Part shown: positions 7,310 through 13,866 of the stretch, piece after piece
Layout of the letters: the number at the start of each line of letters is the position of its first letter
Numbering within the stretch: the first letter of the stretch is position 1
DNA from: a virus
Strand: one strand, 5' to 3'
Virus record (IMG/VR): IMGVR_UViG_3300013307_000055
Span: 1-20,647 of that record
Length of the DNA: 20,647 nt
The notes under the pieces: generated by a model
Told to the model about the DNA's origin: nothing
The model's database searches: none
Seen by the model: only the letters and a program-made list of their open reading frames with translations
Translations under genes and position numbers: made by a program

Positions 7310-8522
7310 CCTGCACGCCGAGCGTGCAGAAGCGATCAAGGCAGCCCGCACCGTAGTGGAAGCCGCCAAGGCCGACGACCGCGACCTCACCGACGAGGAG
7401 CAGGTCCAGGTCAAGGAGCACCTGGCAACCGCCGAGAAGGTGTCTCGGCAGCTCCAGGGCCGTGCCCTGGCAGACGCCGTGAAGGGCCTCCACCAGGACG
7501 ACGACGAGGACCCGCAGGGAGGCGGAGGCCAGGCCTCGGCCAAGTCCCTCGGCGACCACTACGTCAAGTCCGTTGGGGTCGAGGGTCTGGGCAGGGTCAA
7601 GGGCACCTCCGGTGTCAGTGTCTCGGCTCCGGAGTTCAAGGCCGCGACCGATCCTGTCCTGACGCCTGCGGCGCTGGGTCCGTGGAACACGACCTACGAC
7701 CGGACGATGGTCCAGGCCTACCGGCCCCCGCCGTCCGTAGCCTCGCTCATGGGCTCCGGCACCATCAGCGGGACCGGCGTCACCTACCTCGTGGAGGGTG
7801 CCGTCGAGGGTGCGTTCGCCACCGTCGCCGAGGGTGGCGCGAAGCCGCAGATGCACTTCGCCGACCCGACCACCGTCACCGACGTTCTCAAGAAGATCGC
7901 CGCGTGGTGGGACATGTCGGACGAGATGATCGAGGATCTGGACTTCATCGTGTCCGAGATCAACCAGCGGGGGCTCTACCTGCTGGCGATGGCCGAGGAC
8001 AACCAACTCCTCAACGGCCCCGGCACCGGCTCCACGGTTCGTGGTCTGCTCAACCGGTCCGGCATCCAGACCGAGACGCAGGCCGTCGCTCCGGACTCCG
8101 CAGCCGACACCCTGTTCCGGGCCATCACCAAGGTGCAGACCGCCACCGGGTTCGCGGCGGACGGCATCCTCATCAACCCCGCCGACTACCAGACGCTCCG
8201 CCTGGGGAAGGACGCCAACGGCCAGTACTTCGGCGGTGGCTACTTCCAGCCTCCGTACGGCGAGAGCCCCGGCCAGATGGGGCCGTTCCAGCCTCTCTGG
8301 GGTCTGAACACCGTGGTGTCGCCTTCGGTCGCCGCCAAGACCGCTGTCGTCGGCGCGTTCAAGATCGCCACCACCGTGTACCGGAAGGGCGGCGTTCGGG
8401 TCGAGCAGACGAACAGTGACCTGGGGAAGTTCACCAGCAACCTCATCACGACCCGGATCGAGGAGCGCCTGGCCCTGGCCGTCCGCTACCCCGCCGCCGT
8501 GGTCAAGGTGACCCTGCTGTAG
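7296..8522 (+). CDS. Major capsid protein, HK97 fold, with N-terminal delta (scaffold) domain
   Basis: This 408-residue protein builds the icosahedral shell. The first roughly 85 residues are charged and helical (ERAEAIKAARTVVEAAK, DEEQVQVKEHLATAEKVS) and end in an acidic glycine-rich linker, matching the delta domain that replaces a separate scaffolding protein in HK97-like phages and is removed by the protease. The rest follows the HK97 order: the N-arm, the E-loop region around VEGAVEGAFATVAEGG, the spine helix DEMIEDLDFIVSEINQRG, the A-domain segment GILINPADYQTLRL, and the C-terminal strands ending in AVRYPAAVVKVTLL. ATG 7296 has AAGGA about 10 bases upstream and lies inside the end of the protease gene. 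Confidence 0.95.
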   Translation: MPTTDLHAERAEAIKAARTVVEAAKADDRDLTDEEQVQVKEHLATAEKVSRQLQGRALADAVKGLHQDDDEDPQGGGGQASAKSLGDHYVKSVGVEGLGRVKGTSGVSVSAPEFKAATDPVLTPAALGPWNTTYDRTMVQAYRPPPSVASLMGSGTISGTGVTYLVEGAVEGAFATVAEGGAKPQMHFADPTTVTDVLKKIAAWWDMSDEMIEDLDFIVSEINQRGLYLLAMAEDNQLLNGPGTGSTVRGLLNRSGIQTETQAVAPDSAADTLFRAITKVQTATGFAADGILINPADYQTLRLGKDANGQYFGGGYFQPPYGESPGQMGPFQPLWGLNTVVSPSVAAKTAVVGAFKIATTVYRKGGVRVEQTNSDLGKFTSNLITTRIEERLALAVRYPAAVVKVTLL

Positions 8523-8528
8523 CCCGCC

Positions 8529-8568
8529 GAGGCCCGAGGCAGTCCCCCCATGCTCTGCCTCGGGCCTC
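8529..8568 (+). terminator. Perfect 14-bp stem-loop after the capsid gene
   Basis: GAGGCCCGAGGCAG (8529-8542) and its exact reverse complement CTGCCTCGGGCCTC (8555-8568) flank a 12-base loop, 6 bases past the capsid stop. No T-tract follows. GC-rich stems without a U-run are accepted as terminators or RNA-stability elements in actinobacteria. A partial terminator or 3' end stabiliser here would give the capsid gene more transcript than the connector genes downstream. Base pairing is seen directly; the function is inferred. Confidence 0.7.
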
Positions 8569-8597
8569 TCCCACCATCGCATGAGAGGAGTTCCGTC

Positions 8598-8759
8598 GTG
8601 GCCGAATCCGCCCCGAAGTTGGAGGAGTACACCGTCCTCATCAACGGCCTGGAGCACACGCTCCTGATGACCGCCGAGGACGCCGAACGGTACGAGTCGG
8701 CGAGCAAGACCAAGAGCAAGGCCCCCGCCAACAAGGCACGGACCGCCGAGGACAAGTGA
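8598..8759 (+). CDS. Small head-module protein of 53 residues
   Basis: The GTG at 8598 has AGAGGAG ending 8 bases before it. An earlier in-frame ATG at 8550 lies in the loop of the stem-loop and lacks a binding site, so it was rejected. The product has a short folded part (LEEYTVLINGLEHTLLMTAEDAERYE) and a lysine/alanine-rich tail. Proteins of this style, with a predicted beta-hairpin and basic tail, are often seen between capsid and adaptor genes in actinophages, but their role is unknown to me. It is the first gene after the stem-loop and ends 1 base before the adaptor start. Confidence 0.75.
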   Translation: MAESAPKLEEYTVLINGLEHTLLMTAEDAERYESASKTKSKAPANKARTAEDK

Positions 8760-8760
8760 C

Positions 8761-9333
8761 GTGACGGTCCAGACCGACGACCCGCCCGCCGCGCCTGCTC
8801 CGGCAGAGCAGGCGATGGCGGCGGTTCGTGCCTACTGCGGGTGGCACATCGCCCCGTCCCGAGACGAGACGCTGACGCTCGACGGTCCAGGCGGCACGGC
8901 TCTGGTCCTGCCGTCGCTGCACGTCACCGACGTGGTGTCCGTGACTGAGAACGGCACCGTGCTGGCAGACGGCACCGACCCGGACATACCCGCCGACTAC
9001 TCGTGGTCCGAGGCGGGCATCATCCAGCGGGGTCCGGCCGGCCAAACCGCGTGGTCGGGGTCGTGGTCGTGCGGCGTCTCGCTCTGGACCCGTGAGCTCC
9101 GAGGCATCGTGGTCGAACTGACCCACGGCTACGACGAGTGGCCTCCGGAGTTGGCCGGCATCATCAACGCCGTCAGCCAGCGCATGGTGGACAACCCGAC
9201 CGGCCTGGAGCAGCAGACGGTCGGGCCGTTCACGGAGAAGTACGCCACCAGTGGTGGCGGCGGGGCAGGCTCCGGGTTCGCCGGAGCCGACGAGGCCGTG
9301 CTGGCCCGGTACCGGCTCCCGCCGAGGCCGTGA
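8761..9333 (+). CDS. Head-tail adaptor (gp6-like connector)
   Basis: This 190-residue protein begins at GTG 8761. The pattern of an N-terminal helix ending in YCGWHIAPS, then a beta segment (LTLDGPGGTALVLPSLHVTDVVSV), then WSEAGIIQR, then a helix reading PELAGIINAVSQRMVDNPTG and a glycine-rich end is typical of the adaptor that binds the base of the portal ring in siphoviruses. Gene order, first long gene after the capsid, agrees. The TGA overlaps the following ATG as TGATG, suggesting coupled translation with the next connector protein. Confidence 0.8.
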   Translation: MTVQTDDPPAAPAPAEQAMAAVRAYCGWHIAPSRDETLTLDGPGGTALVLPSLHVTDVVSVTENGTVLADGTDPDIPADYSWSEAGIIQRGPAGQTAWSGSWSCGVSLWTRELRGIVVELTHGYDEWPPELAGIINAVSQRMVDNPTGLEQQTVGPFTEKYATSGGGGAGSGFAGADEAVLARYRLPPRP

Positions 9334-9659
9334 TGCAAGGCGCAGGCGAGGTCGTCACGGTCGTCACACCGGGGACGACGGTAGACGCCTACTCCGGCCA
9401 GGCCTCCCCGGATTGGGTCCACACAACGACTCGTGACGTCCTCACCCTGGCCCCTCCAGAACCACGCCCGTCCGACGAGCCGGTAGAGGACGCCCGCAAC
9501 GCCGTCGTCTCCGGCTGGACCCTCTACCTCCCACGCGGCTCCGGCGTCTCGCCGTACGAGCGGGTGCGAGTCCGAGGCATCGACTACCCGGTCCAGGGCG
9601 AGCCCGCCGTGTGGGGCAGCAAGGGCGAAGTGATCCAAGCGTTCCGAACAGAGGGGTGA
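9333..9659 (+). CDS. Head-closure (stopper) protein
   Basis: This 108-residue, mostly beta protein starts at ATG 9333, inside the preceding stop. Strands VVTVVTPGTTVDAYSG, then VSGWTLYLPRGSGVSPYERV, then VRGIDYPVQGEPAVW match the small beta-barrel stopper proteins that sit beneath the adaptor and keep DNA in the head. The usual signature of a glycine/proline-rich turn followed by the closing tryptophan strand is present. An in-frame upstream start would sit inside the adaptor gene and is unlikely. The assignment rests on fold pattern, size and gene order. Confidence 0.75.
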   Translation: MQGAGEVVTVVTPGTTVDAYSGQASPDWVHTTTRDVLTLAPPEPRPSDEPVEDARNAVVSGWTLYLPRGSGVSPYERVRVRGIDYPVQGEPAVWGSKGEVIQAFRTEG

Positions 9660-9662
9660 CCC

Positions 9663-9938
9663 ATGGGTGACTTCCGGCTCGACAAGGTGGTCCTGGAGAA
9701 CGCCGGAATGAAGGCGCTCCTCAACGAGGACTTCGTACGCGACGAGTTGACCAGACGGGCAGGCCGGACTCTGACCGCCGTCGAGTCCGCAGATCCCGAG
9801 CACGAGTACCACATCGAGCAGGCCACGACCGACCGCGCCGCAGTCCGGGTCGGGTCCGACGACGAGGGTGTCCTGTTCGCGGAGTCCGCGACCGGGGACC
9901 TGCTCCGGTCACTCGACGCGGCAGCCGGTTCGTCATGA
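9663..9938 (+). CDS. Neck protein, HK97 gp10-like (small)
   Basis: This 91-residue protein has an N-terminal helix (LENAGMKALLNEDFVRDELTRRAGRTL), a central strand pair (HEYHIEQATTDRAAVRVGS) and an alanine-rich end. Position between the closure and tail-terminator genes and this helix-then-beta pattern fit the short neck-type HK97 gp10-like proteins. The usual central YA-aromatic element is weak, so the assignment is by context. The stop overlaps the next ATG (ATGA). Confidence 0.6.
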   Translation: MGDFRLDKVVLENAGMKALLNEDFVRDELTRRAGRTLTAVESADPEHEYHIEQATTDRAAVRVGSDDEGVLFAESATGDLLRSLDAAAGSS

Positions 9939-10336
9939 GCCACGCGGTCCTGTTCCCCGACGTGGAGCTGTGGGCCACCGGCTACCTGCGGACCGCCCTG
10001 GACTCCAGGCCGGAGCCGTACACCGACAACGTGTACGTCGGCAACGTCGTACCGGACACGCGGGCCTCCCGCATGGTCGTGGTCCGCCGTGACGGCGGTC
10101 CTCTGGACCGGCTCCGTGACACCGCCCGCCTCGTGGTCCGGACGTGGGCCACCTCCGAGCAGGACGTCAACGACCTGGCCCGGATGGTCGGGGCGCTCCT
10201 GTGGGCCGCACCGGACGGGCAGCCGGTCATCCGGGTGGACCAACCCACCGGCCCGACGCCGGTAGCCGATCCGTCCCGACAGCCCCTCCGGCTCCAGACA
10301 TTCGAGGTCGTCGTCCGAGGCGACGACCTGGAGTGA
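9935..10336 (+). CDS. Tail terminator (tail completion) protein
   Basis: This 133-residue alpha/beta protein fits the tail terminator family, which caps the tube and joins it to the neck. Visible elements are the N-terminal helix ELWATGYLRTALDS, then VYVGNVVPDTRASRMVVVRRDGG, then a helix-strand stretch with ARLVVRTWATSEQDVNDLAR, and the final strands QPLRLQTFEVVVRGDDLE. The RxVVRTWA strand and terminal beta strand are typical of the gpU-like fold. The start overlaps the neck gene stop (ATGA). Confidence 0.75.
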   Translation: MSHAVLFPDVELWATGYLRTALDSRPEPYTDNVYVGNVVPDTRASRMVVVRRDGGPLDRLRDTARLVVRTWATSEQDVNDLARMVGALLWAAPDGQPVIRVDQPTGPTPVADPSRQPLRLQTFEVVVRGDDLE

Positions 10337-10364
10337 CCCACCCCACCTGACAGGAGGCACACCC

Positions 10365-10493
10365 ATGGCGGACAAGACGGTCGCCCTCACCCATCCCGAC
10401 GCGCCCAAGCCGGTCCAGGTCCCCGAGGACTTGGTGGACGCCTACAAGCACGCGGGCTGGTCCGACGCCGACAGCAAGACCGACAGCAAGTAA
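10365..10493 (+). CDS. Small 42-residue protein before the tail tube
   Basis: This gene has a strong ribosome binding site, AGGAGG at 10352-10357, 7 bases before the ATG. The product is short and hydrophilic, with the compact pattern PKPVQVPEDLVDAYKHAGW and a serine/aspartate/lysine tail. The pattern V-x-V-P followed by a helix and GW resembles small head-associated phage proteins, but I cannot assign a role. It sits 28 bases after the tail terminator and 21 before the tail tube, where actinophages often carry such a mini-gene. Confidence 0.7.
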   Translation: MADKTVALTHPDAPKPVQVPEDLVDAYKHAGWSDADSKTDSK

Positions 10494-10514
10494 CCGGAAG
10501 GAAGGACGCCAGTC

Positions 10515-11060
10515 ATGGCACTTGACTCATCGAAGGTGCGGGCAGCAGTCAGTGGTGCCGTGAGCGTTGGCCCCACGACCTCCACCCCGCCCACCGGAAC
10601 CGGTGGAACGATCACCGGGTTCACCGACCTCGGGTACGTCTCCGACGCCGGGGTCACCGAGGCACGGTCCAGGTCCACCAACGAGATTCACGCCTGGCAA
10701 GGCGGGGCTCTGGTCCGGACCCTCATCACGTCCGGTGCGCTCACGTACCACTTCGTTCTCCTGGAGACGAAGTTGGACACGGTGAAACTGTTCTATGGCG
10801 CGACTGTCACCTCGACGGTGACGGACGGATCGTTCGTCGTGATCCCGACCAACACGGGTGGCCGGCAGTCGTTCATCGTGGACGTCATCGACGGCGCGGA
10901 GCTCATCCGGACCTACATTCCGCAGGGCGAGGTGACTGACGTCGGCGATCACGTCTACGTGAACTCCGATCCGGTCGGCTACGACTGCACGATCACGGCC
11001 TACCCGGACTCCACCCTCGGCGCGAACGCCAAGGTGTGGGCGACGGCGTTGAAGTCGTGA
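10515..11060 (+). CDS. Major tail tube protein
   Basis: This 181-residue, strand-rich protein would form the stacked hexameric rings of the tail tube. It shows an N-terminal extension, then DLGYVSDAGVTEARSRS, a tube-type strand-helix core (HAWQGGALVRTLITSG, then LTYHFVLLETKLDTVKLFYG), and a C-terminal beta part (RQSFIVDVIDGAELIRTYIP, YDCTITAYPD). The IHAWQ and FVLLETKLDTVKLFYG stretches are characteristic of actinophage tube proteins. Its repeated purine-rich leader GGAAGGAAGGA, a few bases before the ATG, suggests strong translation, as expected for a virion component present in many copies. Confidence 0.88.
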   Translation: MALDSSKVRAAVSGAVSVGPTTSTPPTGTGGTITGFTDLGYVSDAGVTEARSRSTNEIHAWQGGALVRTLITSGALTYHFVLLETKLDTVKLFYGATVTSTVTDGSFVVIPTNTGGRQSFIVDVIDGAELIRTYIPQGEVTDVGDHVYVNSDPVGYDCTITAYPDSTLGANAKVWATALKS

Positions 11061-11410
11061 CCGCCGCCAAGCCCCGCAAGGCTCCGCAGGACCACAAGGC
11101 CAAGGCCAGTGAGGAGCCGGTCCGGTACCGGTTCACCTGGCAGGAGCAGGACTACGAGTTGCCGCCGCCGCAGATGGCCGTGGACCGGATCACCGGCCAG
11201 GCCCTCCGCGACGCCTACATGGACGGGCAGGAAGGGCAGATGCGGCTCGGCTTCCTGATGCTGGAGAACGTGGAGGCGGAGTCCGGCGCGGTCGAGGCTC
11301 TGTACTCGATGCCTGCTCCGGCCATGCTCGACCACATCGCCGCGTGGATGGAGACACGGGACTCCGAAACCGGAGCGACGGTGGGGGAATCGTTGCGCTC
11401 TGTGACCTGA
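11057..11410 (+). CDS. Tail assembly chaperone, short form (G-like)
   Basis: This 117-residue protein would coat the tape measure during tail assembly. The favoured start is GTG 11057, which overlaps the tube stop (GTGA); GTG 11036 is possible but has no binding site at a proper distance. After a lysine-rich N-terminus, the body (RYRFTWQEQDYELP, then QALRDAYMDGQEGQMRLGFL, then EALYSMPAPAMLDHIAAWM) matches the actinophage G-type chaperone. Near the end it carries G GGG GAA (11383-11389), where a share of ribosomes should shift -1. The unshifted frame stops at TGA 11408-11410. Confidence 0.9.
   Translation: MTAAKPRKAPQDHKAKASEEPVRYRFTWQEQDYELPPPQMAVDRITGQALRDAYMDGQEGQMRLGFLMLENVEAESGAVEALYSMPAPAMLDHIAAWMETRDSETGATVGESLRSVT
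11383..11389 (+). promoter_or_regulatory. Programmed -1 frameshift slippery site (G GGG GAA)
   Basis: In the short chaperone frame the codons read GTG, GGG, GAA. The last G of GTG plus GGGGAA forms a slippery heptamer, letting the P-site tRNA re-pair GGG to GGG one base back. The shift moves translation from the G frame to the overlapping T frame, which opens upstream and runs to 11775 without a stop. Slippage at a run of five Gs followed by AA is a common arrangement in actinophage chaperone genes. The exact slip nucleotide is inferred. Confidence 0.85.
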
Positions 11411-11775
11411 TCGGCCACCACAGAGCGGCCCTGGAGTACGACTGGAGAACCCGGTTCGGCCTCCCCCTGGACTCCGTGGGACGCGGCGTGTCCTGGGGGG
11501 AGGCCGTTCGTCTCGTTGGAGTCCTTGCCGCCGATCCGTCGTCCCACATCTGCGCCGCGTTGAACGAATGGCAGACACCGAGGAGTCCGGAGTGGCTCGT
11601 CCTGGCCGACCTGTTCGACGCCTTCGTGCGCGCCAACTACCGACAGCCACAGGCCTACCCGCGCCCGTTCCGTGATCCGGCAGACAAGCACCACGGCAAG
11701 ACCGATCTGCCGCGAGCCAAGGTGATCGACCTGCTGAACCGGCACGGCCACGACTTCACACCCGAGGAGGAGTAA
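11389..11775 (+). CDS. Tail assembly chaperone, frameshift extension (T-like)
   Basis: This is the segment read after the -1 shift. The full fused product would begin at GTG 11057 and end at TAA 11773-11775, about 239 residues. It begins IVALCDLIGHHRAALEYDW and continues with RFGLPLDS and VSWGEAVRLVGVLAADPSSH, then ends in an acidic EEE tail. This looks like the T domain that binds the tail tube and recruits it to the tape measure. The frame has no convincing start or binding site of its own, so frameshifting is the likely means of expression. The tape measure starts 3 bases after the stop. Confidence 0.85.
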   Translation: MVALCDLIGHHRAALEYDWRTRFGLPLDSVGRGVSWGEAVRLVGVLAADPSSHICAALNEWQTPRSPEWLVLADLFDAFVRANYRQPQAYPRPFRDPADKHHGKTDLPRAKVIDLLNRHGHDFTPEEE

Positions 11776-11778
11776 CGC

Positions 11779-13866
11779 ATGGCCGAAATCGGCACCGCCT
11801 ACGTGACGTTGCTCCCGTCCGCGAAGGGCTTCGGAGCTGCGACCGCGAAGGAACTCGGCTCCTCCGGAGTCACCGGGGGCACGACCGCCAGCAAGGGGTT
11901 CAAGGGCGCGTTCACCAAGGGCCTGGCCGGACTCGGCGGAGCCATGGTCGGGCTGTTCGCCGTGGACAAGGTGAAGGACTTCTTCGTCTCGGCGGTCGGT
12001 GAGGCCAGGGAGTCGCAGAAGGTGTCGGCGATCACCGCGCAGGTCATCAAGACCACGGGCGGAGCCGCGCAGGTGTCTGCCGCGCAGGTCGGGAACCTGG
12101 CGACGGCCATCTCCAACAAGACAGGCATTGACGACGAGGCGGTCCAGACCGGAGCCAACCTCCTGCTCACGTTCAAGAACATCAGGGACGAGGCAGGCAA
12201 GGGCAACGACATCTTCGACCAGACGACGCAGATCATGACCGACATGGCCTCGGCCATGGGCAAGGATCCCAAGACCGCTGCCATCGGCCTGGGCAAGGCT
12301 CTGAACGACCCGACCAAGGGCGTGTCTGCTCTGTCCAGGGTGGGCGTCACGTTCGACGCGACCCAGACGAAGCTCATCAAGAAGTTGCAGGAGTCCGGCG
12401 ACACGATGGGCGCGCAGAAGATCATCTTGAAGGAACTCAAATCCGAGTTCGGTGGCACGGCTGCTGCCAGCGCCACGGCAGGAGAGAAGGCGGGAGTCGC
12501 CTTCGGGAACCTCAAAGAGCAGATCGGCACCGCGCTCCTGCCGGTCATCGACAAGGTGGAGACAGTCCTTGCCGACAAGGTGATCCCTGCCGTCTCCACG
12601 TTCCTGACGCAGATGCAGACCGGCAAGGGAGCCGGAGGCCAGTTCGCCTCCGCCGTCAAGACGCTGTGGTCCGTCCTGGAGGACTTGTGGGGAATCCTCC
12701 AGCCCATCGGCAAGTTCCTGATCGACCACATGCCCATCGTGTACGGCATCGCGGCGGCGTTCCTCGTGTGGGAAGTGGCGACCATCGCCATGAACGTGGT
12801 GTCGGCCATCCAGTTGGGGCTCCTCATGCTCCAGACCCCCGGCACCCTGCTCTACGCCGCCGCCTCCGGCATCGCGGCCACCGCGACCGCCGTGTGGGCC
12901 GCAGCCACCTGGCTCCTCGCCACCCCTCTCGGGCTCATCGTGCTGGCGATCCTGGCGCTCATCGTCGTGGTCATCCTCGTCATCAAGTACCACAAGCAGA
13001 TCGGGGCGTTCATCGCCAAGGTGTGGGGCAAGATCAAGGACGCCGTGGTCGCGGCCTGGCACGGAGTCACCGGAGCGATCAGTCGGGCGTGGTCCAAGAT
13101 CAAGTCCACGATCACCAACGCCGTCGCGTCGGTCATCGACTTCATCAAGAAGCACTGGGGTCTGATCGTCTCCATCCTCGGAGGACCGTTCGCCGCCGCC
13201 ATCGTGGTGCTGGTCAAGAACTGGGGGAAGATCAAGAGCGCCATCCGGAACGCCTTGACCGCGCTCGGGCAGATGATCCGGTCGGCCTGGCAGAGGATCG
13301 TCGGCCTCGTCGCGCAGGCAGGCCAGAACCTGTGGTCCGCCGTGGCCGCGATCCCCGGCAAGTTGATGGGGCTCGCGTCCCGCTTCGGTTCGGCCGGCCG
13401 GGCCATCATCGGCGCGTTCGTCAACGGGTTGAGGAACGCCGGGTCGCTGGTGTCTGACATTGCCGGGAACGTGGGCCACGCCCTGTCCGGCCTCATCAAC
13501 TCCGCCATCGACCACCTCAACTCGGCTCTGGAGTTCTCCGTCAAGGTCGGACCCAAGTCGTTCGGGATCAACCCGCCTGACATTCCGCACGTCTCCCTGG
13601 CGACGGGCGGTCGGGCCAGAGGATCCGTGGTCGAGGTCGGCGACGGCAACCAGTGGGAGTCGATCATCCCCGACCGGCTCATGGTCCAGGCGCTCACCGC
13701 CGCCGCGTCTGCCGGTGCAGCTCCGAGCGGAGCCCGTGGGCCGGACCGGCTCCGGCTGGTCGTGGACGGGTACGAGTTCAACGCCTACGTGGACTCCCGT
13801 GCCGACGACCGCGTGTCGTCTGCACAGAGCCTCCAGGACGAGCGGGGGCGGTCCCGGTGGCGGTAA
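11779..13866 (+). CDS. Tape measure protein
   Basis: This 695-residue protein sets tail length and is ejected with the DNA. The N-terminal part (IGTAYVTLLPSAKGF, then a helical region with GDTMGAQKIILKELKSEF) matches the tape-measure core. A long hydrophobic stretch (about residues 315-410) has three or four potential membrane segments, followed by amphipathic lysine/tryptophan helices (WGKIKDAV, WSKIKSTI, WGKIKSAIRNAL) and a glycine-rich end with WESIIPDRLMVQALTAA. At about 1.5 angstrom per residue, a tail near 100 nm is expected. The start has GAGGAGGAG at 11764-11772. The last 10 bases overlap the next gene. Confidence 0.92.
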   Translation: MAEIGTAYVTLLPSAKGFGAATAKELGSSGVTGGTTASKGFKGAFTKGLAGLGGAMVGLFAVDKVKDFFVSAVGEARESQKVSAITAQVIKTTGGAAQVSAAQVGNLATAISNKTGIDDEAVQTGANLLLTFKNIRDEAGKGNDIFDQTTQIMTDMASAMGKDPKTAAIGLGKALNDPTKGVSALSRVGVTFDATQTKLIKKLQESGDTMGAQKIILKELKSEFGGTAAASATAGEKAGVAFGNLKEQIGTALLPVIDKVETVLADKVIPAVSTFLTQMQTGKGAGGQFASAVKTLWSVLEDLWGILQPIGKFLIDHMPIVYGIAAAFLVWEVATIAMNVVSAIQLGLLMLQTPGTLLYAAASGIAATATAVWAAATWLLATPLGLIVLAILALIVVVILVIKYHKQIGAFIAKVWGKIKDAVVAAWHGVTGAISRAWSKIKSTITNAVASVIDFIKKHWGLIVSILGGPFAAAIVVLVKNWGKIKSAIRNALTALGQMIRSAWQRIVGLVAQAGQNLWSAVAAIPGKLMGLASRFGSAGRAIIGAFVNGLRNAGSLVSDIAGNVGHALSGLINSAIDHLNSALEFSVKVGPKSFGINPPDIPHVSLATGGRARGSVVEVGDGNQWESIIPDRLMVQALTAAASAGAAPSGARGPDRLRLVVDGYEFNAYVDSRADDRVSSAQSLQDERGRSRWR

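Noticed and set aside
8550-8597. Earlier ATG for the 53-residue protein
   Set aside because: It lies in the loop of the stem-loop, with no ribosome binding site; GTG 8598 follows AGAGGAG at good spacing.
11036-11056. Upstream GTG for the G-like chaperone
   Set aside because: AAGG is only one base before it; the GTG at 11057 overlaps the tube stop, as is common for coupled genes, though the earlier start cannot be fully excluded.
11215-13590. Antisense open frame of about 790 codons over the tape measure and chaperone genes
   Set aside because: Repetitive D, G, R, H and V composition and no ribosome binding site; it is the mirror of the tape-measure coding frame.
13653-13856. Upstream extension of the DNRLRE-type minor tail protein
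   Set aside because: It falls within the tape measure coding region and is low-complexity; GTG 13857 gives a short 10-base overlap.
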